DNA of 64,000 nt from Gracilaria caudata (lineage: Eukaryota; Rhodophyta; Florideophyceae; Gracilariales; Gracilariaceae). Numbering within the stretch: position 1 is the first letter of the stretch; the number at the start of each line of letters is the position of its first letter. The notes under the pieces are model-generated. The model did not search any database. It saw only the letters and a program-made list of their open reading frames with translations, and was not told the DNA's origin. This document shows, piece after piece, positions 51,163 through 61,077 of the stretch. The stretch spans positions 1 through 64,000 of the forward strand of contig JASCIV010000033.1 of NCBI GenBank assembly GCA_030374735.1, read 5' to 3'. Both the position numbers and the translations under genes were made by a program.

Positions 51163-51808
51163 TTCGTGCAGCTAGTGGAGGATTGTGCTATTGCTCGAGG
51201 AGGATGATGCAGTTGTCCAGCTCTGACCGTTGCCAACACAACCTAGCACTCGGTGTTTCTATTGCAAGGTGAAAGCGCCGAGATGGGACTTGATTACTAG
51301 TCTATGCATGAAGTGCGTGGATAAAAGTTTGAATGTCGAACTTTTATGTTCCGCGCTGGCTTGATGCTGGCTTGATAGTTTCTCGTCGTTCAGACAAGGG
51401 TAGCGTTCTACGAAGGGTAGACTGTAGAATCTAGTCGTAATCTACGTCATTGGGGCAAATTGCGCACATTTTGGAAAACCATGAAAAGCGGCCTCATTCT
51501 GTTTCCGCGGTCACTCTCTTTTATTGCATGCCGTTCCGACACCTGGGAATGGCCCTGAAGGGCCCCAACCACAAGCATGCAGATGTGGCCTCGAGATCCA
51601 GGGAGCGCCTACATCATATAGACTCTCAACCGCGAACGACGCTACGCTTAAGATGAGCTACAGTACCACTTCAAGTCAGGCCTTCGCTCAGGTTCAGACG
51701 ATTGAAGTCACCGAGGCGAGAAAGAGTAGCCCTCCTACTGTTCGGTTTTCAGTCGAAATAACGATTAAGAACATTACCAGGGAGCCTTCGTGGTAGCCTA
51801 TAGCAGAT
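51163..51808. promoter_or_regulatory. Divergent region, UBR7 copy 2 and lipid acyltransferase
   Basis: 646 bp. Contains ACAAGGGTAGCGTTCTACGAAGGGTAG at about 51394-51420, the longest form of the recurrent motif. A 47-codon frame from ATG 51654 ends at a TAG just before, and in frame with, the next gene; I see no reason to call it a gene. Confidence 0.4.
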
Positions 51809-53815
51809 ATGTATGCATTCCCGTGCTTCTTGTTGAACGGTCCTCCAGTTCATCTCAAATCATCGTATGCAGGGCCAGCACTATGTCCGAGGCGCCCTTT
51901 CTCGTGTCGCCAGCTCTACGATGGGAAATCCACGTTGAACCCACTGAAAGGCACTCAATGTATTGCACAGAATGATGCAGACGAAGTGGTTTTTGTGGAG
52001 GATACACAACGGCCTTATCGCCTCCTTGGACCTCGGAAACAACGTGTCCCGTTGCCTGTTCTTCTCTATATTGCGGGACTTGACGCAGAGCCGCTTCCAG
52101 AAAACCAATGTGAGAAACTGCGAGAGCAGTACGCTATTGTCTCACTGTGCCACGCCAAGGAAGATCAGAGCGATTGGGATTGCCTTGTAAATTCTGCATT
52201 GCGAACTATTGGGGTTCTGAGAGATAATAGTATAGGCATAACAGTTGTTGGTGAGAGTTTTGGTGCTGCATTTGCACTTCGAATAGCTGCTGCCTCCCCT
52301 CCGAACACATTTCAAAGGCTAGTACTGCTGAACTCCGGCACAGCTCTTACAACCCAAGTTCTGCTCAGTCGGTTTACCACGTTTCTTCCGATGCTGCGCG
52401 TTGACAGAACCGAAAGAGTTTTGTATAAACTAGCAGCCATCATTTTGTTCAAAGCCTTTCTCACTCGTGAAGAACGCGTTGATGACCGTAATATTCCACC
52501 TGGATTTTCCGCCTTCCGAAGCATTGACATAAGCAGCATTCCGATCCCGACTCTGTGTCATCGCGTTAAGCTACTTCGTGAGTTTGAAACCACGTTTCCA
52601 GACTCTTGTATGAATCTGGTTAAGGCTCCGACAACAATTATCGCTTCTCAGAATGATCGACTTTTAAACTCTACAAAGGAAGCTCGTAGACTCGAAAATC
52701 TACTCCCAAATGTGAGACGCGTGATTACTCTCAAGAACTGTGAACATGCCGCTCTATGGGAAAGGGATGTCAACTTGTTCGACCTCCTTACCTCGGACAT
52801 GCGCGAAGAGCAGAAGGTTAGTGGGAACAAACATACTGGAGCTCGTATTTCGTCAGAACCACGCAAAATTGTCCACGCAAAAAGGGACAAACTCTACGAG
52901 TACACAGAGGCCATTGAAGAGGGGAGGAGAGTATTTGAGCCATGGAGACGAGCGATTTCTCCGAGAGTTCTGGGAAAGTCGAACGTTGAAGAAGCACTAA
53001 GAATAGCCCAGTCTGGTGAAGGGGATCGGCCGATACTTTTTGTGGGTAATCATGGCATGCTTGGAATTATGGACACTTCGCTTATTTATATGGAGATACT
53101 GGAACTCCTTAATGGCGAAAGGCTCCGAGCGCTTGCCGATCGAATTCATTTCGGTCTCTATTCAAGAGTTTCAAACGGAAGATGGGATAACTTCATAAAG
53201 ACACTAGGAGCAGTAAGGGCAAGTCCCATGAGCTTTTACCGGTTGCTAGCGGCAGGGGATCGAATTCTGTTATTTCCAGGAGGAGCGAGAGAAGTCTGCC
53301 GTCGTCGAGGAGAACGAAATCAGATCTTCTGGAGCGATAACCTTGACTTTTTGCGACCCGCCGCCAAGTTTAATGCGCTCATAGTTCCCTTCAGTGCAGT
53401 TGGGGCTGATGATGCGGTTAGTATTCTACTTGACGGGCAAGAGATGCAGAAATTTCCGGTAGTCGGTCCTGCTCTTCGCCGATTTCTGGAACACAACGAG
53501 CTGTCTGTGGCAAATGTCATGCCGCTCACCACAGCACCCCCACGCCTCGACCGCTTTTACTTCAAATTTCATGAACCGATTGACACAGAGAAGATAGACT
53601 GCACGGATATCAACGCATGCGGAGAGGCTTATAGCAAGGTCAAGGGTGTTGTCGAGAACGGCATAGGCCAGCTCATCGCCGAAAGAGAACAAGATCCGCA
53701 GAGAACATGGCATTCACGCTCTGCGCGTAGACTTGTGGAGGGAATACGCAAAGCTCCAACTCCACGAGATGCATGGAAGTCCCTGCTAGATATTATGCCT
53801 GATTTTGATTTGTAA
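51809..53815 (+). CDS. Phytyl-ester-synthase-like hydrolase/acyltransferase
   Basis: 668 residues with two fused domains. An alpha/beta-hydrolase half holds GESFG (Ser nucleophile, about 148-152), a SQNDRLL Asp motif and NCEHAALWE for the His. A DGAT2/MGAT-like acyltransferase half follows: LFVGNHGMLGIMD (about 410-422), LGAVRASPMSFYRLL, LFPGGAREVCRRRGE, and IVPFSAVGADD. This order matches plant PES1/PES2 of plastid plastoglobules, which esterify phytol and make triacylglycerol during chlorophyll turnover. The first 50 residues, with Arg, Ser, Pro and few acids, could be a plastid transit peptide. Substrate specificity is inferred from family resemblance only. Confidence 0.87.
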   Translation: MYAFPCFLLNGPPVHLKSSYAGPALCPRRPFSCRQLYDGKSTLNPLKGTQCIAQNDADEVVFVEDTQRPYRLLGPRKQRVPLPVLLYIAGLDAEPLPENQCEKLREQYAIVSLCHAKEDQSDWDCLVNSALRTIGVLRDNSIGITVVGESFGAAFALRIAAASPPNTFQRLVLLNSGTALTTQVLLSRFTTFLPMLRVDRTERVLYKLAAIILFKAFLTREERVDDRNIPPGFSAFRSIDISSIPIPTLCHRVKLLREFETTFPDSCMNLVKAPTTIIASQNDRLLNSTKEARRLENLLPNVRRVITLKNCEHAALWERDVNLFDLLTSDMREEQKVSGNKHTGARISSEPRKIVHAKRDKLYEYTEAIEEGRRVFEPWRRAISPRVLGKSNVEEALRIAQSGEGDRPILFVGNHGMLGIMDTSLIYMEILELLNGERLRALADRIHFGLYSRVSNGRWDNFIKTLGAVRASPMSFYRLLAAGDRILLFPGGAREVCRRRGERNQIFWSDNLDFLRPAAKFNALIVPFSAVGADDAVSILLDGQEMQKFPVVGPALRRFLEHNELSVANVMPLTTAPPRLDRFYFKFHEPIDTEKIDCTDINACGEAYSKVKGVVENGIGQLIAEREQDPQRTWHSRSARRLVEGIRKAPTPRDAWKSLLDIMPDFDL

Positions 53816-54067
53816 CGAGCTTCTGACTTCATCTAACTTCATGGTACAATACCATTGATCGCAGAAATGTTATCACAAGCAACCCGCATCTGTTGCGTTG
53901 CCAGCCAAGAGCTAACAGTGCCTACTAGGCTACAATACATCGGTGACAACAGAGCATCGTTCTAGACGCCGCAATGATTTCCTAACTACAATCGCATCGT
54001 ATAACACAAACCTTCGCTTCAGACTGAAAATGCCTCCCGAGAACGTCCCCAAAGCCACCTAATCATT

Positions 54068-54271
54068 TCACATCGAAGTGACAACCGAACCGTGCGCTGC
54101 CAAATCATATTGACGTTTTTTATATGAACCCTGAATGAGAAACTCATCGTACGGCATGAATGTTGGGCTAGCAACACCCATTTGAAGTAGGATCACAGGT
54201 AGTAGATTTGATCTCCTTCGTCCCCACTTCTGGTTGACTGCACGAGAGCTTGGTTTTCCCGTTCGCGACAT
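54068..54271 (-). CDS. Small hypothetical protein with one hydrophobic segment
   Basis: 67 residues from ATG 54271 (the frame is open upstream only from a GTG). A basic N-terminus (SRTGKPSSR, KWGRRRS) is followed by a hydrophobic stretch (NLLPVILLQMGVASPTFMP) and a polar tail. It could be a small organelle membrane protein. It starts 25 bp downstream of the arsenite methyltransferase stop on the same strand. No family recognised; a chance frame is possible. Confidence 0.38.
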   Translation of the reverse strand: MSRTGKPSSRAVNQKWGRRRSNLLPVILLQMGVASPTFMPYDEFLIQGSYKKRQYDLAAHGSVVTSM

Positions 54272-54296
54272 CTTCCTTTTCGAATTTCGCCCCCTG

Positions 54297-55610
54297 TTAG
54301 TCGGAGGAACCACAGGAAGTTTGTTTTTCAGTACCAGGCTCCGTAGTGCGATTTAAAACCGCCTTGCTCCCGTTGCAACACGAAGGACTCTGTGGCGAAT
54401 CAACACCATCCTTGGGCGTCTTGGAAGCAGCAGCGCCCTCTTCAACACCTGGGGAGCACATGGATTTCTTCATTATCGAAGAGACACTAGCTGTGTTCGC
54501 ATTGGATACAAGTGGCGTCGGAGCACAGCAGTTTCCATTGGACTTTTTCAGTGAAAGGCCTGGAAGTGGAAGTGGGCGGAAGCATCTGATAGCCAGTATG
54601 TCAGATGAACTCTCTTGCTGTCGCTTAAAGGAACCACGGTGCTCCGTTCGCTCAGTAAGAGAGAACAGGCGCTTGTATCGCGATTGTTCCAATATAGCCG
54701 CAGTATTTGAATCAATGGGTGTTGGTATGCCCTTCTTGAAGGTGTTGTCTGTGTCGAACTTGAGGCCACTACCACATGACACATAAGTTGCAGTTTGTCC
54801 ATAATCTTCGCGCGTTGGCTCCAAGGCATTGATCTTAAACGCACGAATTGTTAGTGAATAAAAGGTAACATCCGGTACAAACTTGCGAAGCTCAGGATCA
54901 TGTAGTTCAATTGGCGCGGCTGACACAATTCGAACGTCGGGAAATCCAACTTGACTCATAATGGTATGAAAGTCTTGCACATACAAGGCACCACCCAGAC
55001 ACTCACCGACCAGAACCTCATGTGAAGCGGCTTCCTTTGTTAAGCGACGATCGGCATATACGTCCGAAAAATAAAACTCCCCTCCTTGTTTCAAGACGCG
55101 AGAAACCTCAGAGAATACCGCCTTCTTATCGGGACTTAGATTGCAAACGCAATTAGAAATGACGACATCAACGGATGCATCTTGAATGTCTGCCGAACGC
55201 AAATCTTCAATAAAGCCGCGGCGGAATTCTACGTTGGACTTGGCGTCCGGCCCGAAAAACTGAGTGGCGTGATACTGGCGGTGACGGTTTGCCACTTCAA
55301 GTTGCTCAGGAGTCATATCGACCCCAATGACGGAGCCATGCTCACCGACAAGCGCGGATGCGAGGTAAACATCGCGACCAGTACCGCAGCCAAGATCCAG
55401 CACAGTGCAGTCTTTGAGATGGGACGGGATCGGCGAACCGCAACCGTAAAAACGGGATGTTACCTCGGGATGAAGGTCGGCGAGAATGGGGCGATGCGAC
55501 TCCGGAACGGCGTCGATGGGGCAGCAGGCAGAGGTCTTGAGGTCTGCGGTGGAAGATAGAGTGGTGGAGTAGTACTTGGACACTGACTCACGTTGCTTGT
55601 CGGGCTCCAT
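54297..55610 (-). CDS. arsM: Arsenite S-adenosylmethionine methyltransferase
   Basis: 437 residues. The SAM-binding motif VLDLGCGTGRDVY is at 70-82, with GVDMTPEQLEVA after it. The four family cysteines that handle arsenic are present: Cys29 in SACC, Cys57 in YGCGSP, Cys154 in SNCVCNLSPDK and Cys204 in GECLGGALY, with the same 50-residue spacing between the last two as in the Cyanidioschyzon enzyme. The enzyme methylates As(III) to mono-, di- and trimethyl forms. A long C-terminal extension (about 330-437) is Ser/Lys-rich with vicinal Cys pairs (NCCAP, SCCNGS, TSCGSS), as in some microbial ArsM. It lies head-to-head with an ABCC transporter, suggesting a shared arsenic response. Confidence 0.96.
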   Translation of the reverse strand: MEPDKQRESVSKYYSTTLSSTADLKTSACCPIDAVPESHRPILADLHPEVTSRFYGCGSPIPSHLKDCTVLDLGCGTGRDVYLASALVGEHGSVIGVDMTPEQLEVANRHRQYHATQFFGPDAKSNVEFRRGFIEDLRSADIQDASVDVVISNCVCNLSPDKKAVFSEVSRVLKQGGEFYFSDVYADRRLTKEAASHEVLVGECLGGALYVQDFHTIMSQVGFPDVRIVSAAPIELHDPELRKFVPDVTFYSLTIRAFKINALEPTREDYGQTATYVSCGSGLKFDTDNTFKKGIPTPIDSNTAAILEQSRYKRLFSLTERTEHRGSFKRQQESSSDILAIRCFRPLPLPGLSLKKSNGNCCAPTPLVSNANTASVSSIMKKSMCSPGVEEGAAASKTPKDGVDSPQSPSCCNGSKAVLNRTTEPGTEKQTSCGSSD

Positions 55611-56958
55611 GATGCGGGGCGAACGGGGGTGGCTTGTGATGGTGGTTTAGAGAGAGCTGAGCAATAAGGACCTGGAAGAAAGGGAAAGTCGGGACGGGTG
55701 TTCCAGTTCAACAGTCGGGGCGTATATATCTTATTCTTGATTTGGGCTAGGATATGCTCCCCTCAAGGGCATTTGCATGATGAGTTGTTCTCGAAATTTT
55801 CTACTCAACGATGAGATCAAGGCAACGTGACGTGGGCTACACGTTACACGTCGCATGCATCGGATGTGCGCGAGCGGGTGAACACCACACACAATTTCTA
55901 TGAGAGCGGCACACTTATGGGCTGACGTGCGTGGCCACGTGATCCAGACTCCGTTAAAAACAATCTGATCATCTGGAATGGCCCAGGAGCATTACCACGT
56001 CGGCGGCGGTGATTGGCTGTAACTGCCATGTGTGCAAGTCGGGTTGGAGCCACGTGCCATTCACCGGGGATGCGTTGTATGAGCTCGGCGCATGCGGATT
56101 TGCATGCGTCTCGCGTGCATCATGCCGTGAAAATCGCACGCATCGTGTGGCGCTCGTAGCTTGGCACAGTGCCATTCGACGCCCCTGCTTCCGTTGCCCG
56201 TTTGCTTTAACGCGTCGTTGTGCGGTGCGTGCCTTATCCTCGTCAGTTGCATGCATCATGTCAGTGTCTTATACATGATGCGAATGCTTATTGACTTCGC
56301 TGGGCTTCATACAAGCCATGTAAAATTCGTGCGATGGAAGGAGAGCACTTCGTGTGCTTGTGTAGCCACACGCTGCGCGTGCCCGCCGTTTGGGCCTGGA
56401 GCGAGATGCAAAACTCAAGAGCGCTACCAAGGGTAGCGTTCTACTTGTAGAACAGTCCACACGTCGCGTGCAAGCCTATTCGGGTCTGCAGCTCTGAAGG
56501 CCGAGCGAACTCCTTCATCCTGCTCCCATTTCTTGTATCTAAGAAACTGCACCATCCGTGATTGCCTCTGGCTTTACATCACAGCTTCCGACTGAATGCT
56601 GTATGCGCTCGAAGCAGCACTCCGCTCTTTTACCTTCCACTCTGTCGCATCGTGTCCTGTGACGACGCCAATCGTTGCAGAACCCCTTTTTATGAGTTTG
56701 CCGCCAGTGCACACGCATCCACAACTCGCGTTCTGAGCCACAAATAGCTATACCTTCGGTTGTGCTTGCACACTTGTATTGCGTTTGTCGCCAGCCAATA
56801 TCGATCCCTTGCACTCTTTCATTTGTTCGCAATTGTGCTATCTATCTCCATCCAGCACTCTCTTGGCACGTGCCGTAGCTACCGTCGTCGACTGTGGCCG
56901 CTAACTGCGTTGCCTCTTCGTCCAGTTCCCTTCGTCAACGGTTAGTACCCCACCTCTT
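55611..56958. promoter_or_regulatory. Shared divergent region, arsM and ABCC transporter
   Basis: 1.35 kb between two start codons. It is rich in CACGTG/ACGTG-type boxes (about 55829, 55936, 56051, 56863) and GCATGC-type elements, and contains the double hairpin at 56422-56453. No gene is supported. Confidence 0.45.
56422..56453. repeat. Two abutting perfect hairpins
   Basis: CGCTACC (56422-56428) pairs with GGTAGCG (56432-56438) over a 3-nt loop. GTTCTAC (56438-56444) pairs with GTAGAAC (56447-56453) over a 2-nt loop. The centre is the GTAGCGTTCTAC motif found in other promoters of the window. Confidence 0.6.
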
Positions 56959-59900
56959 ATGGCGGACCAACCTGCTCGAACCGTTGTCAAGCCGGGGTCT
57001 GAGCAAGTCGAAAGAAGGCGTTGTCCGGAAGAGAAGGCCAACTTGCTTTCCAAGCTCTTATTCGTATGGCTATTTCCGTTTATTCATCAAGGATGGAAGA
57101 ACCCTCTGCAAGATGGCGACCTTTGGGAGTTGCGTGACTTCGAACGTGGCGCATACACATCGTCTAATCTAATTCGCGAGTACGAAAATGTCAAACATCT
57201 CAATTCCAAACAACCTAAGCTACAGATAGCACTCTTCAGAAACCATCGTTCGGCGCTAATATTCACAGCCGTTCTCAAAGTTATTGACGTAGCGATGCAG
57301 CTAGTGCAACCTGTCTTCGTGAATCGTCTGCTTGAATTCTTGCAACAGAAGAACACCGCCAATCCGCCCCGCAACGCCGTAGGTGTGGCATGGTCTTTGG
57401 GTCTCTTCATATCGCCGCTGATCAAGACTCTTGTAGAGAATCATTACTTTATGCGATCTATGCGGGGTGGTATGCGTGTTCGCTCTGGTTTGCAAGGCGC
57501 TTTATATGATAAGAGTCTTCGAATGAGCCCTTCCGCGAGAGCCACATCTTCGCTCGGAGAGATTGTCAACCTTATGCAACTTGACACGCAGCGCATTGGT
57601 GATTTCTTCCAGTTCTTCCATGTGTTGTGGTCCGCTCCCGTTCAAATCCTTGGTGCCGTTGCTTTATTGTACCACTACATCGGGGTGTCCGCTATCATTG
57701 GTCTAATCGTCACACTCGCCTCCCTCCCTCTTCAAGGAAAGCTTATGGCAGTCCAGCTCAAACTCCGTAAAGCTGGGATAACAATCACAGATCGAAGGGT
57801 CAAACTAATGAACGAAATTCTTCAGGGTATCAAGGCGGTCAAGTTCTATGCGTGGGAGGAGCCGTTCGCGGCCGCTGTTGACAAGGAAAGGGTTCAGGAA
57901 GTTAAGAAGTTTTCCCGCACAATCTGGCTCCGTTCCGCCTTCATGGCTATTATGATGGTAATGCCGATTCTTGTGGGGGTGATCACGTTTTCGTTCTTCA
58001 GTGGCGTATTCAATCGGGACCTGAATCCTGCGATTGTCTTCACCGGTATTACGTTGCTGAACCAGTTGCGCGCTCCCATTCTGATGTTACCAATGACGGT
58101 GAATGCATACATTGATGCTCGCATTGGTATGAAGCGTATCGAGCGATTCCTTGTTCTCGAGGATACTGATAATTACTCGCGCAGAAGTAAACCTATGCGT
58201 AGCGACTCCGAATCTCTAAAATCTAATGATCATCAGCAGAACGGTGGCTCCTTCACCGGTTCATCGAGCGAAGAGACTTCAGTGGGTATCGAGATTGAAG
58301 ACGGGGATTTCGAGTGGAGCAAGTTAACACGAAATGACGCTCAAATCCAGAAGAAAGGGTTGTTATCTTCATGTCTGCCGAAGCGGAACAGAAACAAAAG
58401 TTCGCAACGGACTGATCAAAGTAGTGCTGTTGGCGAAAATGATGTACAAAAGCACGTCTCGGTTCGAGGTCCCGTTCTTTCGGATATCAACATCAAACTC
58501 AATGGTGGAGAACTAGTCGCTGTTGTCGGCAGGGTTGGCGCTGGTAAGTCCTCCTTAATCCACGCAATTCTTGGAGAAATGAGAAAGCTGCGCGGCTCTG
58601 TGATCCTGGAAGGAAGAGTTGCTTACGTTGCACAGACCGCTTGGATTTTCAACGACACCTTACGGAACAACATCATCTTTGGAAAGGCCTTTGACGAAAA
58701 ACTTTACAAAAAGGCGTTGGATGTTTCCGCCCTTAAATATGACATCGACATCCTTCCGGCTGGTGATATGACTGCCATCGGCGAGAAAGGAATTAACCTC
58801 TCAGGGGGGCAGAAACAACGCGTTAGTATCGCGCGTGCTGTTTATGCCGACGCTGATGTCTACCTGTTTGACGACCCTCTATCTGCACTGGATGCCCACG
58901 TCAGTAAGGAGGTCTTTCAAAAGTGCTTGTCCAAGCGTGGTTTCTTGAAGCGGAAGCTCAGAATTTTGATTACCAATCAAGTTCATGTTCTGCCAGATTG
59001 TGATAAGGTTCTCTTTTTGGAGCAAGGGACAATTCGGTGCCAAGGAAGCTATTCCACTCTCGCTGCGACTGATACATCTTTTCAACAGCTGATCAATGAA
59101 CAAGAGGAAGAGGAAGCAAAACATGAGAAGGAAGATGAAGAACAGAATGAAGAGTCTCTACAAGACGGCAGCAGGCATTCAGCATCTGTGTCTGTCTCCA
59201 AAAGTAGAAAGGATCGAAAAGAAGGAGATCAAGCAGCACCGAAAGCTGGAACCACTCTGATGCAAGAGGAAGAACGAAAGACTGGTAATGTGGTTGCGAA
59301 GGCATATTACCAATACGCGATAGCATGCGGCGGACTAATAATATTTACTCTCATGCTTGTGTTCTGGGCTGCGACGGTAGTGATGTCGGTAATAGTCCAA
59401 TGGTGGCTGTCGTACTGGTCTGAACGTCAAAGTTTGAACGATACAAGGCCGATTGGGTTCTTCATGAGCATATATTTTGCTTTGGCAGTGGGTTACGCGC
59501 TTATGACTATGGTGCGGAGTATCTGGTTCCTAAACTTGGCGCTATACGCTTCAAAGAGACTACATGATAAGATGCTCCAACGTGTCCTGAGGGCTCCCCT
59601 AACTTTCTTCGACACGACCCCCATAGGCAGGATCATTTCTCGGTTCTCCAGGGACGTACAGGTATTGGACGAATTGCTTCCTCAGTATTTCCAGCAAATG
59701 CTTACGACCACTCTGAATCTTGTTGCATCCTATGCTTTCATTGGAGTCATTCTGCCAGTATTCTTCAGTGTGGCTGTACCAGTGACCATTTTTTACTTCG
59801 CACTGCAGCGTTTCTTCAATCGTACGTCGTTGGAACTGAAGAGATTGGATTCAATTTCTAAATCACCAATCTACGCCCACTTCTCTGAAACGCTGGGAGG

Positions 59901-61077
59901 ACTTAGTACAATTAGGGCATACGGCAAGCAAAATCAGTCCAAGAGCGAAAACATGCGCATGATCGATGTTAATCAAAGGGCATTCTTTTCGTGGATTGCC
60001 GCTAATCGTTGGTTCTCTCTCTACCTCGAAATGGCCGGAACGCTTCTGATTTTCGCCACTGCTCTGTTTAGTGTGTTCGCATCTGGTGACATATTCGCAG
60101 GAAACATTGGCCTCAGTCTTTCGTACGCGCTTCAAGTGACAGGGATTCTCGGCTTCACAGTACGGTCCATTACGGAACTGGAGGGTCAAATGAGCTCTGT
60201 CGAGCGTGCAAAGTTTTACAGTGAAGAGTTGCCGCAGGAGGCACGCGCTAAATTAGATCCTGAAGATGACGCCAAGCCCGAAGACTGGCCGAAGGACGGA
60301 AATGTCACGATTGACGACGTTCAGATGCGTTACAGGGAGGGTTTGGACCTGGTGTTGAAGGGTGTGAATGTGTCAATTGCTGGTGGTGAGAAGGTCGGTG
60401 TCGTAGGACGCACTGGAAGCGGCAAGAGCTCTCTTATGGTTGCTATTCTGCGAATGGTTGAGATTGAAGGAGGTCGGATATGCATAGATGATGTGAATCT
60501 CCGTGACCTTGGACTGGACGATGTGCGGACGAACATCACAATTATTCCACAAGATCCTGTTGTCTTCAGTGGGACAATCCGATTCAACTTAGATCCATTC
60601 AACCGTCACTCTGAGGCAGAGCTGTGGGATGCTTTAGAGAAATCGCACATGAAGCAATTCGTCATGGAATTTGAAGGAGGTCTGGATGCACAGGTTGCCG
60701 AGTATGGAGAGAACTTGTCTGCGGGCCAGAGGCAAGTAATCTGCCTGACTCGCGCCTTGCTGCGAAAGTCTAAGATCCTGATCCTTGACGAGGCCAGCAG
60801 CTCGCTCGATATGGAAACTGACAGACTAATTCAGGAAACAATCCGCACGCACTTGAAGGACGCGACGATTTTGACCATTGCGCATCGACTGTTTACTCTT
60901 GCGGACTATGATAAGATTTTAGTCATGGAAGACGGTAACGCGGTCGAATTTGGCACTCCGGGAGAGTTGCTGAATCGAGCAGATGGCAAGTTCAAGGCCT
61001 TGGTAGACTCGATGGGTTCAAAGGGCGCAACTCAGTTTAGGCAGTTAGTCTTTGGTGGGCCTTCACTCTTGGGATAG
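56959..61077 (+). CDS. ABC transporter, subfamily C (MRP type)
   Basis: 1372 residues in a TMD1-NBD1-TMD2-NBD2 layout, without the extra TMD0 of long MRPs. NBD1 has Walker A GRVGAGKSS (about 524-532), signature LSGGQKQR (about 614) and Walker B ending DDPLSALD, where Asp replaces the catalytic Glu, as is typical for ABCC NBD1. NBD2 has GRTGSGKSS (about 1150), LSAGQRQ (about 1253) and LILDEASSSLD (about 1273) with the Glu intact. The start MADQPARTVVK leads into EKANLLSKLLFVWLFPFI, a usual ABCC entry. ABCC pumps export or vacuole-load glutathione and phytochelatin conjugates, including arsenic-thiol complexes. Substrate specificity is not visible; the arsM neighbour is suggestive. Confidence 0.96.
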   Translation: MADQPARTVVKPGSEQVERRRCPEEKANLLSKLLFVWLFPFIHQGWKNPLQDGDLWELRDFERGAYTSSNLIREYENVKHLNSKQPKLQIALFRNHRSALIFTAVLKVIDVAMQLVQPVFVNRLLEFLQQKNTANPPRNAVGVAWSLGLFISPLIKTLVENHYFMRSMRGGMRVRSGLQGALYDKSLRMSPSARATSSLGEIVNLMQLDTQRIGDFFQFFHVLWSAPVQILGAVALLYHYIGVSAIIGLIVTLASLPLQGKLMAVQLKLRKAGITITDRRVKLMNEILQGIKAVKFYAWEEPFAAAVDKERVQEVKKFSRTIWLRSAFMAIMMVMPILVGVITFSFFSGVFNRDLNPAIVFTGITLLNQLRAPILMLPMTVNAYIDARIGMKRIERFLVLEDTDNYSRRSKPMRSDSESLKSNDHQQNGGSFTGSSSEETSVGIEIEDGDFEWSKLTRNDAQIQKKGLLSSCLPKRNRNKSSQRTDQSSAVGENDVQKHVSVRGPVLSDINIKLNGGELVAVVGRVGAGKSSLIHAILGEMRKLRGSVILEGRVAYVAQTAWIFNDTLRNNIIFGKAFDEKLYKKALDVSALKYDIDILPAGDMTAIGEKGINLSGGQKQRVSIARAVYADADVYLFDDPLSALDAHVSKEVFQKCLSKRGFLKRKLRILITNQVHVLPDCDKVLFLEQGTIRCQGSYSTLAATDTSFQQLINEQEEEEAKHEKEDEEQNEESLQDGSRHSASVSVSKSRKDRKEGDQAAPKAGTTLMQEEERKTGNVVAKAYYQYAIACGGLIIFTLMLVFWAATVVMSVIVQWWLSYWSERQSLNDTRPIGFFMSIYFALAVGYALMTMVRSIWFLNLALYASKRLHDKMLQRVLRAPLTFFDTTPIGRIISRFSRDVQVLDELLPQYFQQMLTTTLNLVASYAFIGVILPVFFSVAVPVTIFYFALQRFFNRTSLELKRLDSISKSPIYAHFSETLGGLSTIRAYGKQNQSKSENMRMIDVNQRAFFSWIAANRWFSLYLEMAGTLLIFATALFSVFASGDIFAGNIGLSLSYALQVTGILGFTVRSITELEGQMSSVERAKFYSEELPQEARAKLDPEDDAKPEDWPKDGNVTIDDVQMRYREGLDLVLKGVNVSIAGGEKVGVVGRTGSGKSSLMVAILRMVEIEGGRICIDDVNLRDLGLDDVRTNITIIPQDPVVFSGTIRFNLDPFNRHSEAELWDALEKSHMKQFVMEFEGGLDAQVAEYGENLSAGQRQVICLTRALLRKSKILILDEASSSLDMETDRLIQETIRTHLKDATILTIAHRLFTLADYDKILVMEDGNAVEFGTPGELLNRADGKFKALVDSMGSKGATQFRQLVFGGPSLLG

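Noticed and set aside
51524..51796. Open frame ending just before, and in frame with, the acyltransferase gene
   Set aside because: A TAG separates them, there is no splice pair that removes it, and the acyltransferase has a good ATG of its own.
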